64,000 bases of DNA from Physcia stellaris (GCA_018902385.1 JABSSW010000017.1:558001-622000), one strand, 5' to 3'; positions 23,307 to 35,271 are shown, counted from the first letter of the stretch. Translations and numbers: made by a program. The notes: generated by a model not told the origin, from the letters alone.

Positions 23307-25648
23307 GGTTGGTCCTCGTTATGATCAGTATCGGAGCGGCTCAATGGCAAGATTCTGTGCCCGACGTTCGAATGGATTCAGTTCATCGTCACTGCAATTG
23401 AGCGCTGCGGCACGTTTCCCTACGGACTCGCATACGGGAAGATTTTATTCAGAACAGACACTCCAAGCTCTTTCAACAGCGAAAATTCATCGCTAAGCCA
23501 GCTTGTCACCCTCAAGACTCTGTGTTCCGCATGCTATCCATGCGCTGATGCCCGACTTTTGGAAACAATATTCTCCGTCCGACAACTAAATGTGTTCGAG
23601 AATCACTAAAACAGTTCGCAGCATAAAAATACTCCATGTTATCCGACTAAATGGTTATTCGACATCAAATCCTCCGCTGTGGAAGCCTAAGAGGCTTTCG
23701 TCATGCACGGCTAGGGTCAGGTGTGGTGCGATGAGCTGGCATTACTAATTGCTTCGGCTAGGCGTTGAGGCTTGATCTTCGGGCTATGCATGCATTGCAT
23801 TTGACTAGAGGTTCGACACCTGAGCTTGGGTAGTAGATGCAGGGAAGTGCGCAACTATGTGGGCGACTCAATCATAGGGCGATGCTCACGTGGATTGAAA
23901 CATTGAAAGTAAGGTACCATTATGGGGAAGAAATTTGAGTGGATGTCGCAAAACATTCTTCGATAGACGCGGTAGCACGGCGAAGCTTTCGATTCGTAGC
24001 AACACGACTGCCGCGGGAACAAATCTGATTCGTCGATGAGGTTTCAAGTCGGGCTTCGTTGAGACGTCATCCTAATGATTCAACTATCAAACTGACCGAC
24101 TCGCAAATTCGTCAAAGCCTGATGCTACCAGGGAGGCTAAACACACGATTTCATCAGGCCATTGTCGTGCATCCTCCGGTCAAAAAGCTGCCAACTAGGT
24201 TGATTTCCGATTTTACCCACTGCTACGGGAGTGATGGCTGACCATGGATATTTGAAAACACCTTTGGTAGTTGGGCCAACAAGTCTCCACAAAATGGCAA
24301 GCGATGTAAATTGGCCTCCCTTCTTGCAATCACACGCCAGCCCACTGGTCTTTCTGCTAGGCTAGAATTGCCCCAAGCACAATGTTTAGGAGACGTAGGA
24401 AGAAGTCCATCCCACACGGCGCTGTGTCAGCAAGTTAGCAGAAACGCACATGGCGACCCGAATCAGAACGCCAGACGGGACTGGAGTGGCATTTTGAACG
24501 GTGAGAAGGAGTGTCGGTCTTTGTGATAGAATAGCGTTGCGAATCGCACGGTAGTCCCCCTCAATTGAATATCCTGATGCAGAAGGTGATTGGCACAAGC
24601 GAATCTGATTGGCAGTCCCAACGACCACTTTACCTTTCCTGTAGAATTGGTAGTATCTCAATCACACCGCTTGCGCTTCTCCGGCCACGATGTCACCTGT
24701 GTCATTGGAGCAAGTCAGAGAAACCAGCACCCCCTGCCCCTGGATGTCGCAAGGCATCATATCGCGGTAGCTTTCAGGGTTCATACCCAGGCAAGTATGG
24801 CTTGCAGTCTGCTTCAACTGTTCCTCTCCTCTCCTGCTCGACTGGAAGATCGAAGCCCGAGGCAGTCCAGTCCTTTTGTGCCGTCTTTACACGCGTTTAC
24901 CGCGTATCGGTCCTGGTCAGGATCATCGTCTGTCACCAAATTGGGGGTCGAATCTGCGCGGGTGGCTGCCGTCCTCGTCCTTGAAACATACCCGCACTAA
25001 AGTTACTCACCTTTGCCTCGACAACACGGTTTCCCTCGGGCTTTGGGATCGAGCTCTACGCGTAGCCCTACAAGTGCGCCTAACAGCCATTGACGGATTT
25101 TGTCAGCAGTTGCGCTTCAAAGGTAATACGAACCCTACGCGCCTCCAACAGCGGAGAGGAACTGAACCCTGCTTTAGATCCCTCGCAGCCATCATTGAGG
25201 CCCAATCGATACTTGTGCCACCCCACAACTCGAAGCATCAAGGTCGCGATCGCATAGGCATTGTTGTTGTTATCCGCGGCATATCCCACTTGGTCGTGGG
25301 AATTGGGCAAAAACTGAGGTTGGGAATTTGGTGATACCCTCTTGCTTACATACCCATTGTGCGGTGGCTGTAGTAAGCCTGTCGAAACGTGCAGCATTAT
25401 CAACAACTCCCAATGCCCCCTAAGCCAATTGGCGCATGAGTAGCTTGCACCCTAGGGAAGCGCGCAGGACCTGACCATAACCCGGGGCTATTACTGTGAA
25501 CGCAGAACATACCGCTTTCGACGCACCTCGACGCAGCGCTGCATTCAAGAGATCCGGGCCAACACTGACGTGGTCACCCGTGCCCAATTGAGGTCTGCTA
25601 GCCAACTGAATTTCCAAAAGAGTGTGCCTGTAGCCGTCTTTATACATC
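23307..25648. other. 2.3-kb gene-poor region upstream of hapC
   Basis: No conserved coding sequence, tRNA or repeat was recognised on either strand. Frames up to about 150 codons (24565-25334) overlap in several phases and have no domain signature, so they look like chance frames. A long hapC 5' leader could occupy part of it. Confidence 0.4.
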
Positions 25649-26788
25649 ATGTCGGTTTCCCCACCAAAGGACGATGTCGAAGCAGGAGACCCGTCGCCAG
25701 ACAATTCGGAGCCTATGGATAGAGGCGATACAGAAGCACAAGCGCGTGAACTTGCTTATGAATTTGAGGTCAAGGAGCAGGACAGATGGCTGCCGATTGC
25801 AAATGGTTGGTTACCCATGCAGATTCATCCTATGATTTACGCGTATCGATCTTCCGACGCTGCACAATGATGGCAACCCCGGAAATCGTCGCTTCAAAGC
25901 CTCACTCGCGCGATTACTGGCTTGTGCGCTCAATATGGTCAGCGATCTGCGCCGGCATTCTTTACTTCATTCTCTATGGCCCAGTTTCAGTAGCCAGTGA
26001 GAGTGTACAATGTCCCGCAAATCCCCGCAATCAATTTCACCACAGCGTGGTGGTTCGAGACATAGCAGGCCTGAATCTGATGCTAACATTCGTAATTTCG
26101 CTCCAGTCGCTCGGATTATGAAGACGGCACTCCCAGAAAATGCCAAAATAGCGAAAGAAGCCAAAGAATGCATGCAAGAATGCGTCAGCGAGTTCATTTC
26201 ATTCATCACAAGCGAAGGTATGCACGCAATGGTCGTTTCTGCGACCACTCCTCCAGCAAGCACGCTTGTCTCAAAAACTCACTCTGCTTCTAGCCTCCGA
26301 AAAATGCCAACAAGAAAAGCGAAAGACGGTGAACGGAGAAGACATCCTGTTCGCTATGACATCACTGGGGTTCGAGAACTACGCAGAAGCTCTCAAAATA
26401 TACCTGGCCAAGTACCGAGAGGTAAGCCACTCATTCTTCTTTTTGTCTTGTCTCCCCAAACGTCCGTTCCTCGGCACCTTGTGGCCCACGGATAAACCCT
26501 TTTGTAAGCTGACATTGACTTGCACTTAAGACCCAGTCTACAAGAGGTGAAAATCAACCGCGGCCAGGGAGTGGCTATGGGGCACCTCAACCCCCTCCAA
26601 CTGCAAGTAGTAGTGGAACTAGTGCTGCAAACCCGTCTTCATCCTCAACAGCGTATCACGCACCGTCGGAAGGCGTCAATAACATCCTGAGCCCGCATGG
26701 TCTGGACGCAGCTGAACAGGAGAACAGCCCCTACGGTGGTGTTTATCCTGCGAGTACAGGCAACGGGGTAGGCAGTGAACCTTATTAG
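25649..26788 (+). CDS. hapC: CCAAT-binding factor subunit HapC (NF-YB)
   Basis: The model is join(25649..25805, 26107..26217, 26294..26421, 26531..26788), 217 aa. HapC is the histone-fold NF-YB subunit of the heterotrimeric CCAAT-binding complex that controls iron, redox and nitrogen genes in ascomycetes. The histone fold is complete: [20 protein letters not shown], then [40 protein letters not shown] and [21 protein letters not shown] short acidic N-terminus and a Gly/Pro/Ser-rich tail flank it. Intron 1 is long (301 bp) and splits the domain at Asn-Val. The tail ends in a tyrosine followed by TAG. Confidence 0.95.
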
Positions 26789-28000
26789 ACCGGCCACGGC
26801 CGAGACAAGGGTTACTTGGGCACCGTGTGATCCGTGCAAGCTTGAAGTATCCATTGCAGCAGACGTACGATACACCATTGCACCCCTTGTGGAAAAGGGC
26901 TCAAGGCTGGGCGCAACATGCTCTCAGCCACTGACTTTCCGCTACTTCTCGTCGGTCGTGGGGATGGATGAATGCCAGCGACGGTGATTTTGCACACGAT
27001 CAACTACCATTTTTTGCTTATGTACAGGCGCAGGAATTGCGGTTCAGAAAAGGTGGTCTCGGTGACGTTGGCTTTCAACAGCATCGAGGCATGGGTGTCT
27101 GGCACATCTTCGGGAGTCTTTTGGAGGGAGCATAGATTTGAGCGCACTGCAAAGGGCTGGGCTGAAGCAAGATACCAAAGGGTTATAGGAAGGATATTGT
27201 AAGACTAGTCGGCCACCTAATGTTTGGAAGGAGCATTTTCACTTACATACTTATCCTCAGAGCTTTCAAGGCTGATGAGACTAAATACAGCATAGATCTC
27301 CACAAACGTCTCATGACGGCGTCAAGCCGATGTTGGATCATTGGCAGGGATTTCCAAGGGGAGGCGAGCTTCATACCGATGGATCAAAAGGCCAGTGATA
27401 TTGTGAAATACCTGGGCGAAGTACAGTAACGAGAGTAAGTACCTAAGTACCTGCTCCATCAATGGGTCTACCTACCTGATTTCAGGATAACCCTAGAGCC
27501 GCCGCGATGGACCAATCGGCAATGGCCGGGGATTTTTCCGTCTCACCTGCACGACATAAGGTATCAAACGTGGGAACAGCATAACCGCCACACTGCAAAC
27601 ATAATAATAATGGTTCATCCCAAAGCTCCAACCACTCCGTGAGTGGGAATATGCTCAACTTGACCTCCGCAGCCCCTATCAACTACTTGAAGCAAGGGGA
27701 TGTAAAGGCGGACAGGCGGCTAGACTCGGCTTTGGGTAACTGCCTGTTCAGGTCTACCGTTGTCGAACACTATCGCACGACTGATAGATTGTTGACCGGG
27801 CTTATCTTTGCATTCGCATGTAGATTTACTTTCGATCGTTTCATCTCTTATATTGAAGGGAAGAATCCGTGTCTCTTTGCTCCTGCCTAGATTTCTAGTC
27901 TCTTTCGAAGCTATCCTTCCCGCTCATCACATTCCTTACAAATACTGCTTATTTCACGTATTCCAGTCTCCTTAATATTAGCCAGCTCGCTATTGGAGCT
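26789..28000. other. gene-poor region between hapC and ARO8-like gene
   Basis: The 1.2 kb contain small plus-strand frames (for example 27220-27429) without recognisable domains. The last few hundred bases should hold the ARO8-like promoter. No other feature was seen. Confidence 0.4.
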
Positions 28001-30399
28001 ATGGCTCCCTCCGCTATTGAGCCCCAGGCAATTGCTGATACCCAATCTGCAATCTTCGTTGATCGACTTAGCGTCGATGGGGTTGAAGCGCGGCGATCGA
28101 GGGCTCCAAAACTTAATGGGGGGATCGCGGCGTACACGAGCAGTCAAATGTTCAAGGGCCCGGTACGAAATGGAGTAGTCCTATCCCATGGTCTAGTGTG
28201 GTGCTATCTTGTCTCCCATGCATTGCCACCGATACACCCAATCTGATAACACGCTTACCCGTGTTTGGCACAAAGCATATGAAGACGACATGAAAACAAC
28301 ATCATCTTCTGATTTTGCCCCAGGCCGGGTAATCGTAGATTTGTCGGTGTATCCTAAAGTCAGCACCACTTATTACCAGACCATGGGATACTTAGGCAGG
28401 CTAATATGAGATCGATGGCTGATGGGACTTTAGGCTTATGGCAGGCCTGCGGCAAAGAGATGGGACCGTATGATTATCCTCCATATGTCCCCAACAGGTG
28501 TGCAGGAATTGACCTGCTGATTGATAGATCGCTTAAATGAGGAGAGCAAGTCGAGAAAGGTATGAAACTGACTTACATTTTCTAGCATATCATTTCTGAA
28601 CAGGATCTATAGCCATCTCCATTGAAAGAGGCCGCAAGGTATCTCAGCACGCCAGGTAGATACGAACTTGCTTCACCTTGGCTCTAAAACAGTTGATCTG
28701 ATTGCTAGGCTTGATCTCACTCGGTGGAGGTTTGCCTTCAAGCGAATACTTCCCATTAGAACGGATCGACCTCAAGGTACCTACACCTCCTCACTTTTCA
28801 GAGGATGCAACCAAAAGGTTCGGCATTGTGAAAAGCATTGGAAAGTATGATATTGCAGAAGGGAAAAGCATCTATGGCGAGCGTCGCACATGACTAAGGG
28901 CTAGCACTTTCACTAATTCAGGCTACTAGACATGCATGTTGCCTTAAACTACGGGCATGCGACGGGCAGCTCGCAGCTTCTACGGTTTATAACAGAACAC
29001 ACGGAGGTAAGAGGTTGCAAGCGTAACTCTTACAGCGGACCATATTAAGGTACTAATTAGATTGTCCATCACCCACCCTACGAAGATTGGCAATGTACCA
29101 TGACCGTGGGCAACACTTCTAGCCTGGAGATAGCTTTTCGAATGCTGACCACGCGCGGCGACTGTATCCTCACCGAGAACTACACCTTTTGCTCAGCCGT
29201 CGAAACCGCTGTGCCATTAGGCCTTAAATGCATTGGCATTCGCATGGACTCTGAGGGTATCATCCCTGATGCTCTCGACTCTGCTCTTGACAATTGGGAT
29301 CCTTTTCTGCATGACGGTGCTTCTAAACCATGGCTTCTGTATACCATTCCCACAGGACAAAACCCTACAGGATCTACTCAGTCCGAACAGCGGAGGCATG
29401 AAATTTACGCAATAGCGCAAAAGCACGACTTGTACATCGTCGAGGATGAGCCATATTATTTTCTCCAAATGCAAGCTTACACTGGACCCTCCGCACCAGA
29501 CGTCCCTCCACCATCTTCACATGAAGATTTCCTTCGCCAGCTTGTCCCATCTTATCTCAGCATGGACACAGATGGACGGGTCATGCGTCTTGATTCTTTC
29601 TCCAAGGTCATCGCACCGGGCGCACGAACAGGCTGGATCACGGCGTCGCAGCAAATTGTGGAGAGATTTGGACGGCATAGCGAGGTCTCCACCCAGAACC
29701 CAAGCGGCATTAGCCAATTGGTCCTCTTCAAGATCTTAGAAGAAACTTGGGGTCATGCAGGGTATTTAGAGTGGCTGATAAATTTGAGGATGGAGTACAC
29801 CGGAAGAAGGAATATCATTTGCCAGGCCTGCGAGCGGTGGCTGCCCAAACAAGTGACAGAGTGGAGTCCGCCAATGGCAGGCATGTTTGTGAGTCCTCTT
29901 TCGTTGTCTTGTGTTCTATTACAACCGCCATTGTCATTGAATATATGTGTGACCAAGTCGTCAAACCCTCAAAGCATTTTCCAAGCCCAAAGCCTAATAG
30001 AGTCACTGTTCTCTCAAACTTCAATTGGGTTCTCCCATTCAATATACCGGCTAATCCACTCCTCGCTAGATGTGGATCCGCATCCTCTGGCATTCGCATC
30101 CCTCAGCCTCTATCAAAACCGCTCTCGAAATCGAAGAAGAGATCTTCCAAGCTGGGATCGGGGCCGGGGTCCTCATAGCGAAGGGGAGCTGGTCCCGCGC
30201 AGACCCAGACACTGAGCCGAGTAAGGATGATGATATGTTTTTCCGAATGACCTTTGCGGCAGCGAGTGGAGACGCTATCCAAGAGGCTGTAAGAAGGCTG
30301 GGGGAAGCGCTGAGGGTGGCTTTCGGTATGAATGGGGGAGAGGAGCGTGGGATTGGGAAGGATGGAGAGATGGTTGCGAACGGGAATGGGAAGGTGTAG
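28001..30399 (+). CDS. ARO8: Aromatic aminotransferase ARO8-like (PLP fold type I)
   Basis: The model is join(28001..28162, 28434..28467, 28528..28559, 28613..28655, 28709..28876, 28930..29006, 29061..29888, 30070..30399), 557 aa, all phases consistent. ARO8-type enzymes transaminate aromatic amino acids and 2-aminoadipate using pyridoxal phosphate. Motifs are KLNGGIAAYTSSQMFKGP, RPAAKRWDH, LISLGGGLPSSEYFP, VALNYGHATGSSQLLRF, TMTVGNTSSLEIAFRM, PTGQNPTG, VEDEPYYFLQM, and DSFSKVIAPGARTGWI with the PLP lysine. Two features stand out: intron 1 contains a 199-bp MITE, and intron 5 begins with GC rather than GT (28877-28929). The C-terminal exon ends in a Gly/Asn-rich tail. Confidence 0.92.
28192..28390 (+). 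mobile_element. MITE copy 1, inside intron 1 of ARO8-like gene
   Basis: This 199-bp element is bounded by perfect inverted repeats TATCCCATGGTCT / AGACCATGGGATA. Beyond the first 13 bp the ends continue imperfectly (GTGGTGCT on both sides). The outermost TA can be read as a TA target duplication, as in Tc1/mariner-type MITEs. A second copy lies at 56820-57051. There is no coding capacity. Confidence 0.88.
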
Positions 30400-30621
30400 A
30401 GCGTGCGAGACTCGGAGAGGGTTGCAACTTATCTAATTGAGAAAGAAGAGACGGTTGATTGGGAAGCGGGGAATGAGAAGAAGTAGGTCCGGTAGGGTTG
30501 GAAGATGTTGTAATTGTTCTATCAACCATTCGGATCTTGCGTTGTAACTCGATATATCTACATGGCCTGTCCCTCTCAATAACCTCTACAAAACCTCCCT
30601 TTCCTACTACTTCCGTCTTTC

Positions 30622-31487
30622 TCAATTCACAAAATTGACGCAGAAGAAATGCAATATAAGACTCCCGAGCACGAAATCGGCAAACGCCCTGTAGAACACT
30701 TTCGTCAGCCCCGTCCCATCTTCTCTACAGCCACATTTGTATGCCCATCTCCACCTCCTATCCATTCGTGCTTCCTCGACCCGCGTGTATTCCTCCACAT
30801 CTAAGCGTCTGGAAAGGGAAAGAAAGGGGAGAGACAGGGGCCACACACCTTTCGTGGCTCACGCTCTCAAACTCCTTCTTATTCGCCGGGTTACACTGGA
30901 TGCGCAACGAGGCCGTGAGCACAAACTGTCCGACCGTGGCGCTGAAGCCGGAGAGGAAGGCGTTGAAAGGCTACCATTTCTAATTAGCAATTCATCCTAG
31001 CAATTGCCAGCTCATCACCTCATCATCTCTGTACCCCTCCTCCTCAACATTCCTAATCTTGGCCCAGCCATACCCATCTCCGCACAACATCTACACCTCG
31101 CCCAGGCACATCTTCCTCTCTCATCCTTTCCACCTTCGCATCAACCGAGAAGAAATGAGAGCAGGCACTCACATAATTCCCGCCAACAACAGCATACACG
31201 AATTGCAAGACCCCAACGGTAACCAGAAACCCCATGAATACGTCAATCAGCTTCACCCGCTGCGGCGTCTCTTTCAGATAGTTCCTCCACAAGTCATTCA
31301 ATATCTCTTGCGCATCGCCTATTGAGGCCGCATTCGAAGACGAGGAGGTGGAGGAGGATTTGGTGGGCGTGAATGCTGAGGTGAGCGAGGAGGAGGGTGC
31401 GGAGGTGGAAGAGGTGGATGTGGATTGGAGCGAGGATGAGGGTTTTTGGGGGGTAGATGAGGAGGCGTTTTGGCGTTTGGGTGCCAT
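30622..31487 (-). CDS. OST2: Oligosaccharyltransferase subunit Ost2 (DAD1)
   Basis: The model is complement(join(30622..30688, 30849..30970, 31173..31487)), 167 aa. Ost2/DAD1 is a small three-helix membrane subunit of the ER oligosaccharyltransferase that N-glycosylates nascent proteins. The core matches DAD1: YLKETPQRVKLIDVFMGFLV, GVLQFVYAVVGGNYPFNAFL, SGFSATVGQFVLTASLRIQ, NPANKKEFE and ERAFADFVLGSLILHFFCVN. The N-terminal 60 residues are a Ser/Thr-rich low-complexity extension, longer than in yeast or human. The gene is divergent from the fructosamine-kinase-like gene. Confidence 0.94.
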
Positions 31488-32012
31488 TGTGGAGCTGCAA
31501 TCTTGGATCGATTAGGGGAGAACGATTGAGCTTCGCAGGGAGGTGGATAGGAGGAGGAGAAGCTGTGGAGATGGAATAGCAATGGTTCAGTGATGGCACG
31601 CGGCTCTGGAAACGTAGCGGTATCGCGGATTGGAAGCTATGAATGCCAAGACCTTTTGGTCTGTGAGCGGAAGCGGGCTTGGCGGGCTGGAGGTCGACGG
31701 GTCTCAAATCAGTGATCATCTCTGATTTGTTCATCAAAGAGCCATGGATTCATTTAGACGGGATCATGAAGACTCCTCTTTCATTGGCGCTCCAAAGTGG
31801 ACATCGAGCATCACTCTGATGACCCACAGGCATGGAGCCGTTGCTTCCGAGGGGAAGGGAGTCCCCACGGTTCTTCGTCAGTCGCGACTCCCGTAAAGAT
31901 ACGTGGAGATTATGCTCGATCTTGCAATCGTTCTCGTCAGAGAATCCAATTAACAGACGCCCCGTTCGAGAGTATACTTGATGTACTGGGAGGCTTCACA
32001 TAAACATCCATA
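31488..32012. promoter_or_regulatory. divergent intergenic region OST2 / fructosamine kinase
   Basis: This 525-bp gap sits between divergent start codons. No specific motif or further gene was recognised. Confidence 0.4.
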
Positions 32013-33564
32013 ATGGATTTAAAGCGCCTCGACCCGGCAATTCTAGCTGGTAAGCAGGACACCTCTTCCAGGAAACCTTTAGATCAGACGAGTAGCAAGA
32101 AACTGGACAAGTAATAATAATCGTAACAGCCCTTCCAACCGGGAGCCACGTGTTGTCGATTCTCCCTCACGGGAAGACCAGGGTATGGCATAACTGCGCA
32201 AGAATGTTTCCATCATGTTAATGGGAAAATACATAGTGGTCAACCGGACATCGAGTTCGTGTTATTGTGGATGGGGGACAAATAGAATACTTCCTCAAGG
32301 CAAGCACTATGCCGTACGAAGCCAGCTGCAGGACCGTGCTGATTGCTGTATCCTAGATCATTGAGAAGGCTGAATGGAGCGGGATGGCAAGAGCAGAGTA
32401 TGAGTCACAGAAGGCATTAGCAGCGATCATACCACACAACGTGGCCATTCCGATCGCATGGGGCATGTTCGAAGAGAAGGACAAACCCAAGGAGTTTCTA
32501 ATCACCGGCTTCCGCAATTTGCAAGAAGGCTCACCGCCCCATTTTCAGTTGCTGGCGATTTTGGAGAAGCTTCAGAAGAACTCAGTATCGCCTACAGGCA
32601 AGTTCGGATTCCACGTGACCACGTATAATGGCCCCCCTAAGATGGTCAATGATTGGACGGAAAGCTGGGAGGAATACTTCGGGCGCCAATTTCGTTCTGA
32701 TGTCTCCTACTTACAACAAGTTTATGGAATGGACACGGAATTGGCTGCTTTAACAGACGAGTTCGTGGAAAAGGTGGTTGCTCGGCTCCTGCGACCTTTG
32801 CAGACAGGTGGTAGAAGAATTAATCCTACTCTTTGCCACGGTAAGTAAGGCACTGGATTTCTCATCTCTTTGAGTATTCCCAAGCCGGGCCAGTGGTGGC
32901 GTCCAGCCTGATACCCGTACGTCACGCTAGGTCATGGGTTATTGCGAGAAACCTCGACTCTTGGTTTCAAGGGGAGTAGGAACGAAATATCGAGACAAGT
33001 CATAAGTTGTCCAAAACAGGTCCGCTGACTGCGGAATCTGATTTAGGCGACCTGTGGGATGGCAACGTCCAGATTGATATAGACACGGGACAGCCAATAA
33101 TTTTCGACTCATGCGCCTTTTATGGACACAATGAGAGTCAGCAGGACTTTGGGAGCCCCTGATATATTGGCATTTGGCTGATAGGAGCTTTCGCAGTGGA
33201 TCTTCAATGCATGGGTAATCCCCGATACGCACTTGAAATGGACTTTGTGAATCTGTACAAAACCGAAGTCGGGGCTTCTGAACCCGAGCAAGACTTCTAT
33301 GATCGTCACGAAATGTACTCCATGTAAGTCCTTAAGTTTCAGAGAGACCCGAAATACACATCTGATCTGTCAAGTCGCACAGACATTGTTGTGGCCGCGA
33401 TATGCCCGGAGTGGTTTCTCATAGACACGTGGGTGCTCCAAGCATAATACTAATCACCAAACTTATCAATATTCACAAAACTTAGGTCCAAACGAAATAT
33501 GCGCAAATTACTGGCCAAATTCCCCAACGGTTTCGACGATTACAAGGCAACGTCTACGAGCTAG
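32013..33564 (+). CDS. Fructosamine kinase-like protein
   Basis: The model is join(32013..32049, 32130..32205, 32237..32300, 32357..32840, 33047..33136, 33197..33323, 33375..33428, 33486..33564), 336 aa. Fructosamine/ketosamine kinases phosphorylate sugar adducts on proteins and so promote deglycation; fungal substrates are poorly known. Matches to the APH-like fold are EYFLKIIEKAEW, EYESQKALAAIIP, PIAWGMFE, KFGFHVTTYNG, LLRPLQTGGRRINPTLCHGDLWDGN (brief catalytic loop), IIFDSCAFYGHNEMDL and EPEQDFYDRHEMYS. Intron 3 (32301-32356) starts with GC in the context AAG|GCAAGC. The exon 2/3 junction is uncertain: the frame-keeping intron is only 31 nt, while a longer donor at 32183 needs another acceptor. 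Confidence 0.85.
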
Positions 33565-34389
33565 GTATAGTCAAGGAACAAAGCATGGTCGGAACTTACG
33601 ATGCAACACTTGTTTTGGTCTCAACCGGGTCATTTCCTAGAGGCATCAAGCCGTAGAATATGTCCTACGTAGCATCCTGTGCAATTCGTATGGAGCGGCT
33701 TCATAGCCCTAGATCACAGGGTCACAAATACAGCATATTTTGAGTAAAAACTCTCAATGGACTCGGAAATATCGTGCGTCTATCTAGAAGAAGTGGAATC
33801 ACAGAAGCTGTGGAGGAGCTATCAATATTGCTTGAGCTGAGAGCCAGAAACTTTCAATTGACCATTCTGCCGACAATCGGCTTCTATCCCCACAAATATC
33901 CGAATCTGTCTGTATGGTCTGCAGATACCCCGGAACTAAGATTATTGTCGAGGGGCTCAACTGTGCTGTCCATATGTCCCTTCACGTAAATGATCGCTCA
34001 AAGTAAGAACTGTTGATCAACTGATGATCGTGGGTCAGGACCTCACTAAAACTCGAGGCCTCCATTAGACACTGTAGTTGCAATTAGGTGCGGTTGAAGT
34101 TTTTCGATTTGATTGAAGAATAGCATACCTATGCAAATTATCTAGGGCATATGTTAGAGTATTCGAAGTTACTTTAACGACACATTTTGTGAAGAGTGCT
34201 TGACACTGAGGACGTGTTCGCGATTGATTTATCTAATCTCCGCCAAGCCCGCACTCGTTCGGCCAAACTCCGAAGCTCGAAGCTCTCTCCGCATCGTCAT
34301 CAGCAAGAGCTCCATCCAAGCTCTCCACTCCATCTCACGACACAAATTGAATCACCAAACCACCCGTGTAACAAACCCACCACATCATC
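33565..34389. other. gene-poor region with repeat fragment
   Basis: The 825 bp carry no recognisable gene. The dispersed repeat fragment at 34026-34072 lies here, and the final part is the leader of the TMEM14-like gene. Confidence 0.4.
34026..34072 (+). repeat. dispersed repeat fragment, copy 2
   Basis: The sequence GATCGTGGGTCAGGACC and about 28 following bases match 6229-6275 with scattered substitutions. Ends are not defined. Confidence 0.5.
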
Positions 34390-35031
34390 ATGGTAACCTC
34401 CGACACCGCCCTAACATTCCCCTCAACAGCACAACTAACCCCCAAGCCCAGGCCGACCCCTCTCAAACCGCCTTCCTCCTCGCGCTCCTCACCGCCGGCG
34501 GTGGCCTAACAGGCTACATCCGTACCGGCTCCGTGCCTTCGGTCGCGGCGGGGATGACTGTTGGGGCTTTGGTATATCCTCCCCTCCTCTCTCCCCTCCC
34601 ATTGCCCTCTTCCCTGCTACCCTCCCCATCTCCCCCTCCCCATCTCCCCTCCCCCTTTCCCTACTACCCTCTCCCATCACCCTTCCCCATCCATACCCAT
34701 CCCCACCTCACCCCACACACCACCAAGCTAACGAAACACAAAACAGTACGCACTCGGCGGCTACCGGCTCCAAAAGCGACAACCCTACGGCGTCGAAGCC
34801 GCGCTGCTGGCCAGCGTCGTCCTGGCGGGGAGCAGTGTGCCGCGCGCGATTAGGTCGATGAAACCGTTGCCGATTGGGCTGAGCGTTGTTGCTGCGTTTG
34901 GGCTGTGGCGCTTTGGGGGATGTGGGGTTCGAGGAGTTAGGTTGGGCTTTGGGAGAGGGAGGGGAGAGGGGGAGAGGGAGGGGAGGGGAGGAGGGGAGGG
35001 TAGAGAGGAGAGAGGGGGAGCCATGGGTTGA
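34390..35031 (+). CDS. TMEM14-family small membrane protein
   Basis: The model is join(34390..34392, 34452..34571, 34747..35031), 135 aa. TMEM14 (UPF0136) proteins are small mitochondrial or ER membrane proteins with three to four helices; human TMEM14C is linked to porphyrin transport. Visible helices are QTAFLLALLTAGGGLTGYI, RTGSVPSVAAGMTVGALYAL, VEAALLASVVLAGSSVPRAI and PIGLSVVAAFGLWRFGG. The first coding exon is the ATG alone. The next exon starts GCC GAC CCC, which gives the in-frame MADPSQTAF; no other ATG opens this frame nearby. The C-terminus runs into a Gly/Arg/Glu tail from a G-rich stretch that does not resemble the family, so the real 3' end may involve another intron. Confidence 0.75.
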
Positions 35032-35271
35032 TGGCTTCGTGGGCTTGTTCGTCTCCCTCGTTCAGGTTGCGTGGGACCAGGTCACCAAATGATTTAGTTT
35101 CTCCTTGATGAGAACCTCAATTAGCATTGCTTCATCTGAACGTCAAAATGACAACCATGTTCTAGCAAAACATTGTCTACAAGCCGCTCCATACCTGCAG
35201 CAATTGCTTAGTATGTAATTGCGTCTTCCAACAGATCTGACGAAAATAGACAGCCCGGTGGTTACAGATCC

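Noticed and set aside
23307-25648. Overlapping frames at 24565-25334 as genes
   Set aside because: Several frames on both strands overlap at similar length without domain signatures or clear introns.
32013-33564. Fructosamine-kinase-like locus as a pseudogene
   Set aside because: Apparent stops vanish when eight exons with in-phase junctions are joined, and catalytic segments are complete. Only the exon 2/3 border is doubtful.
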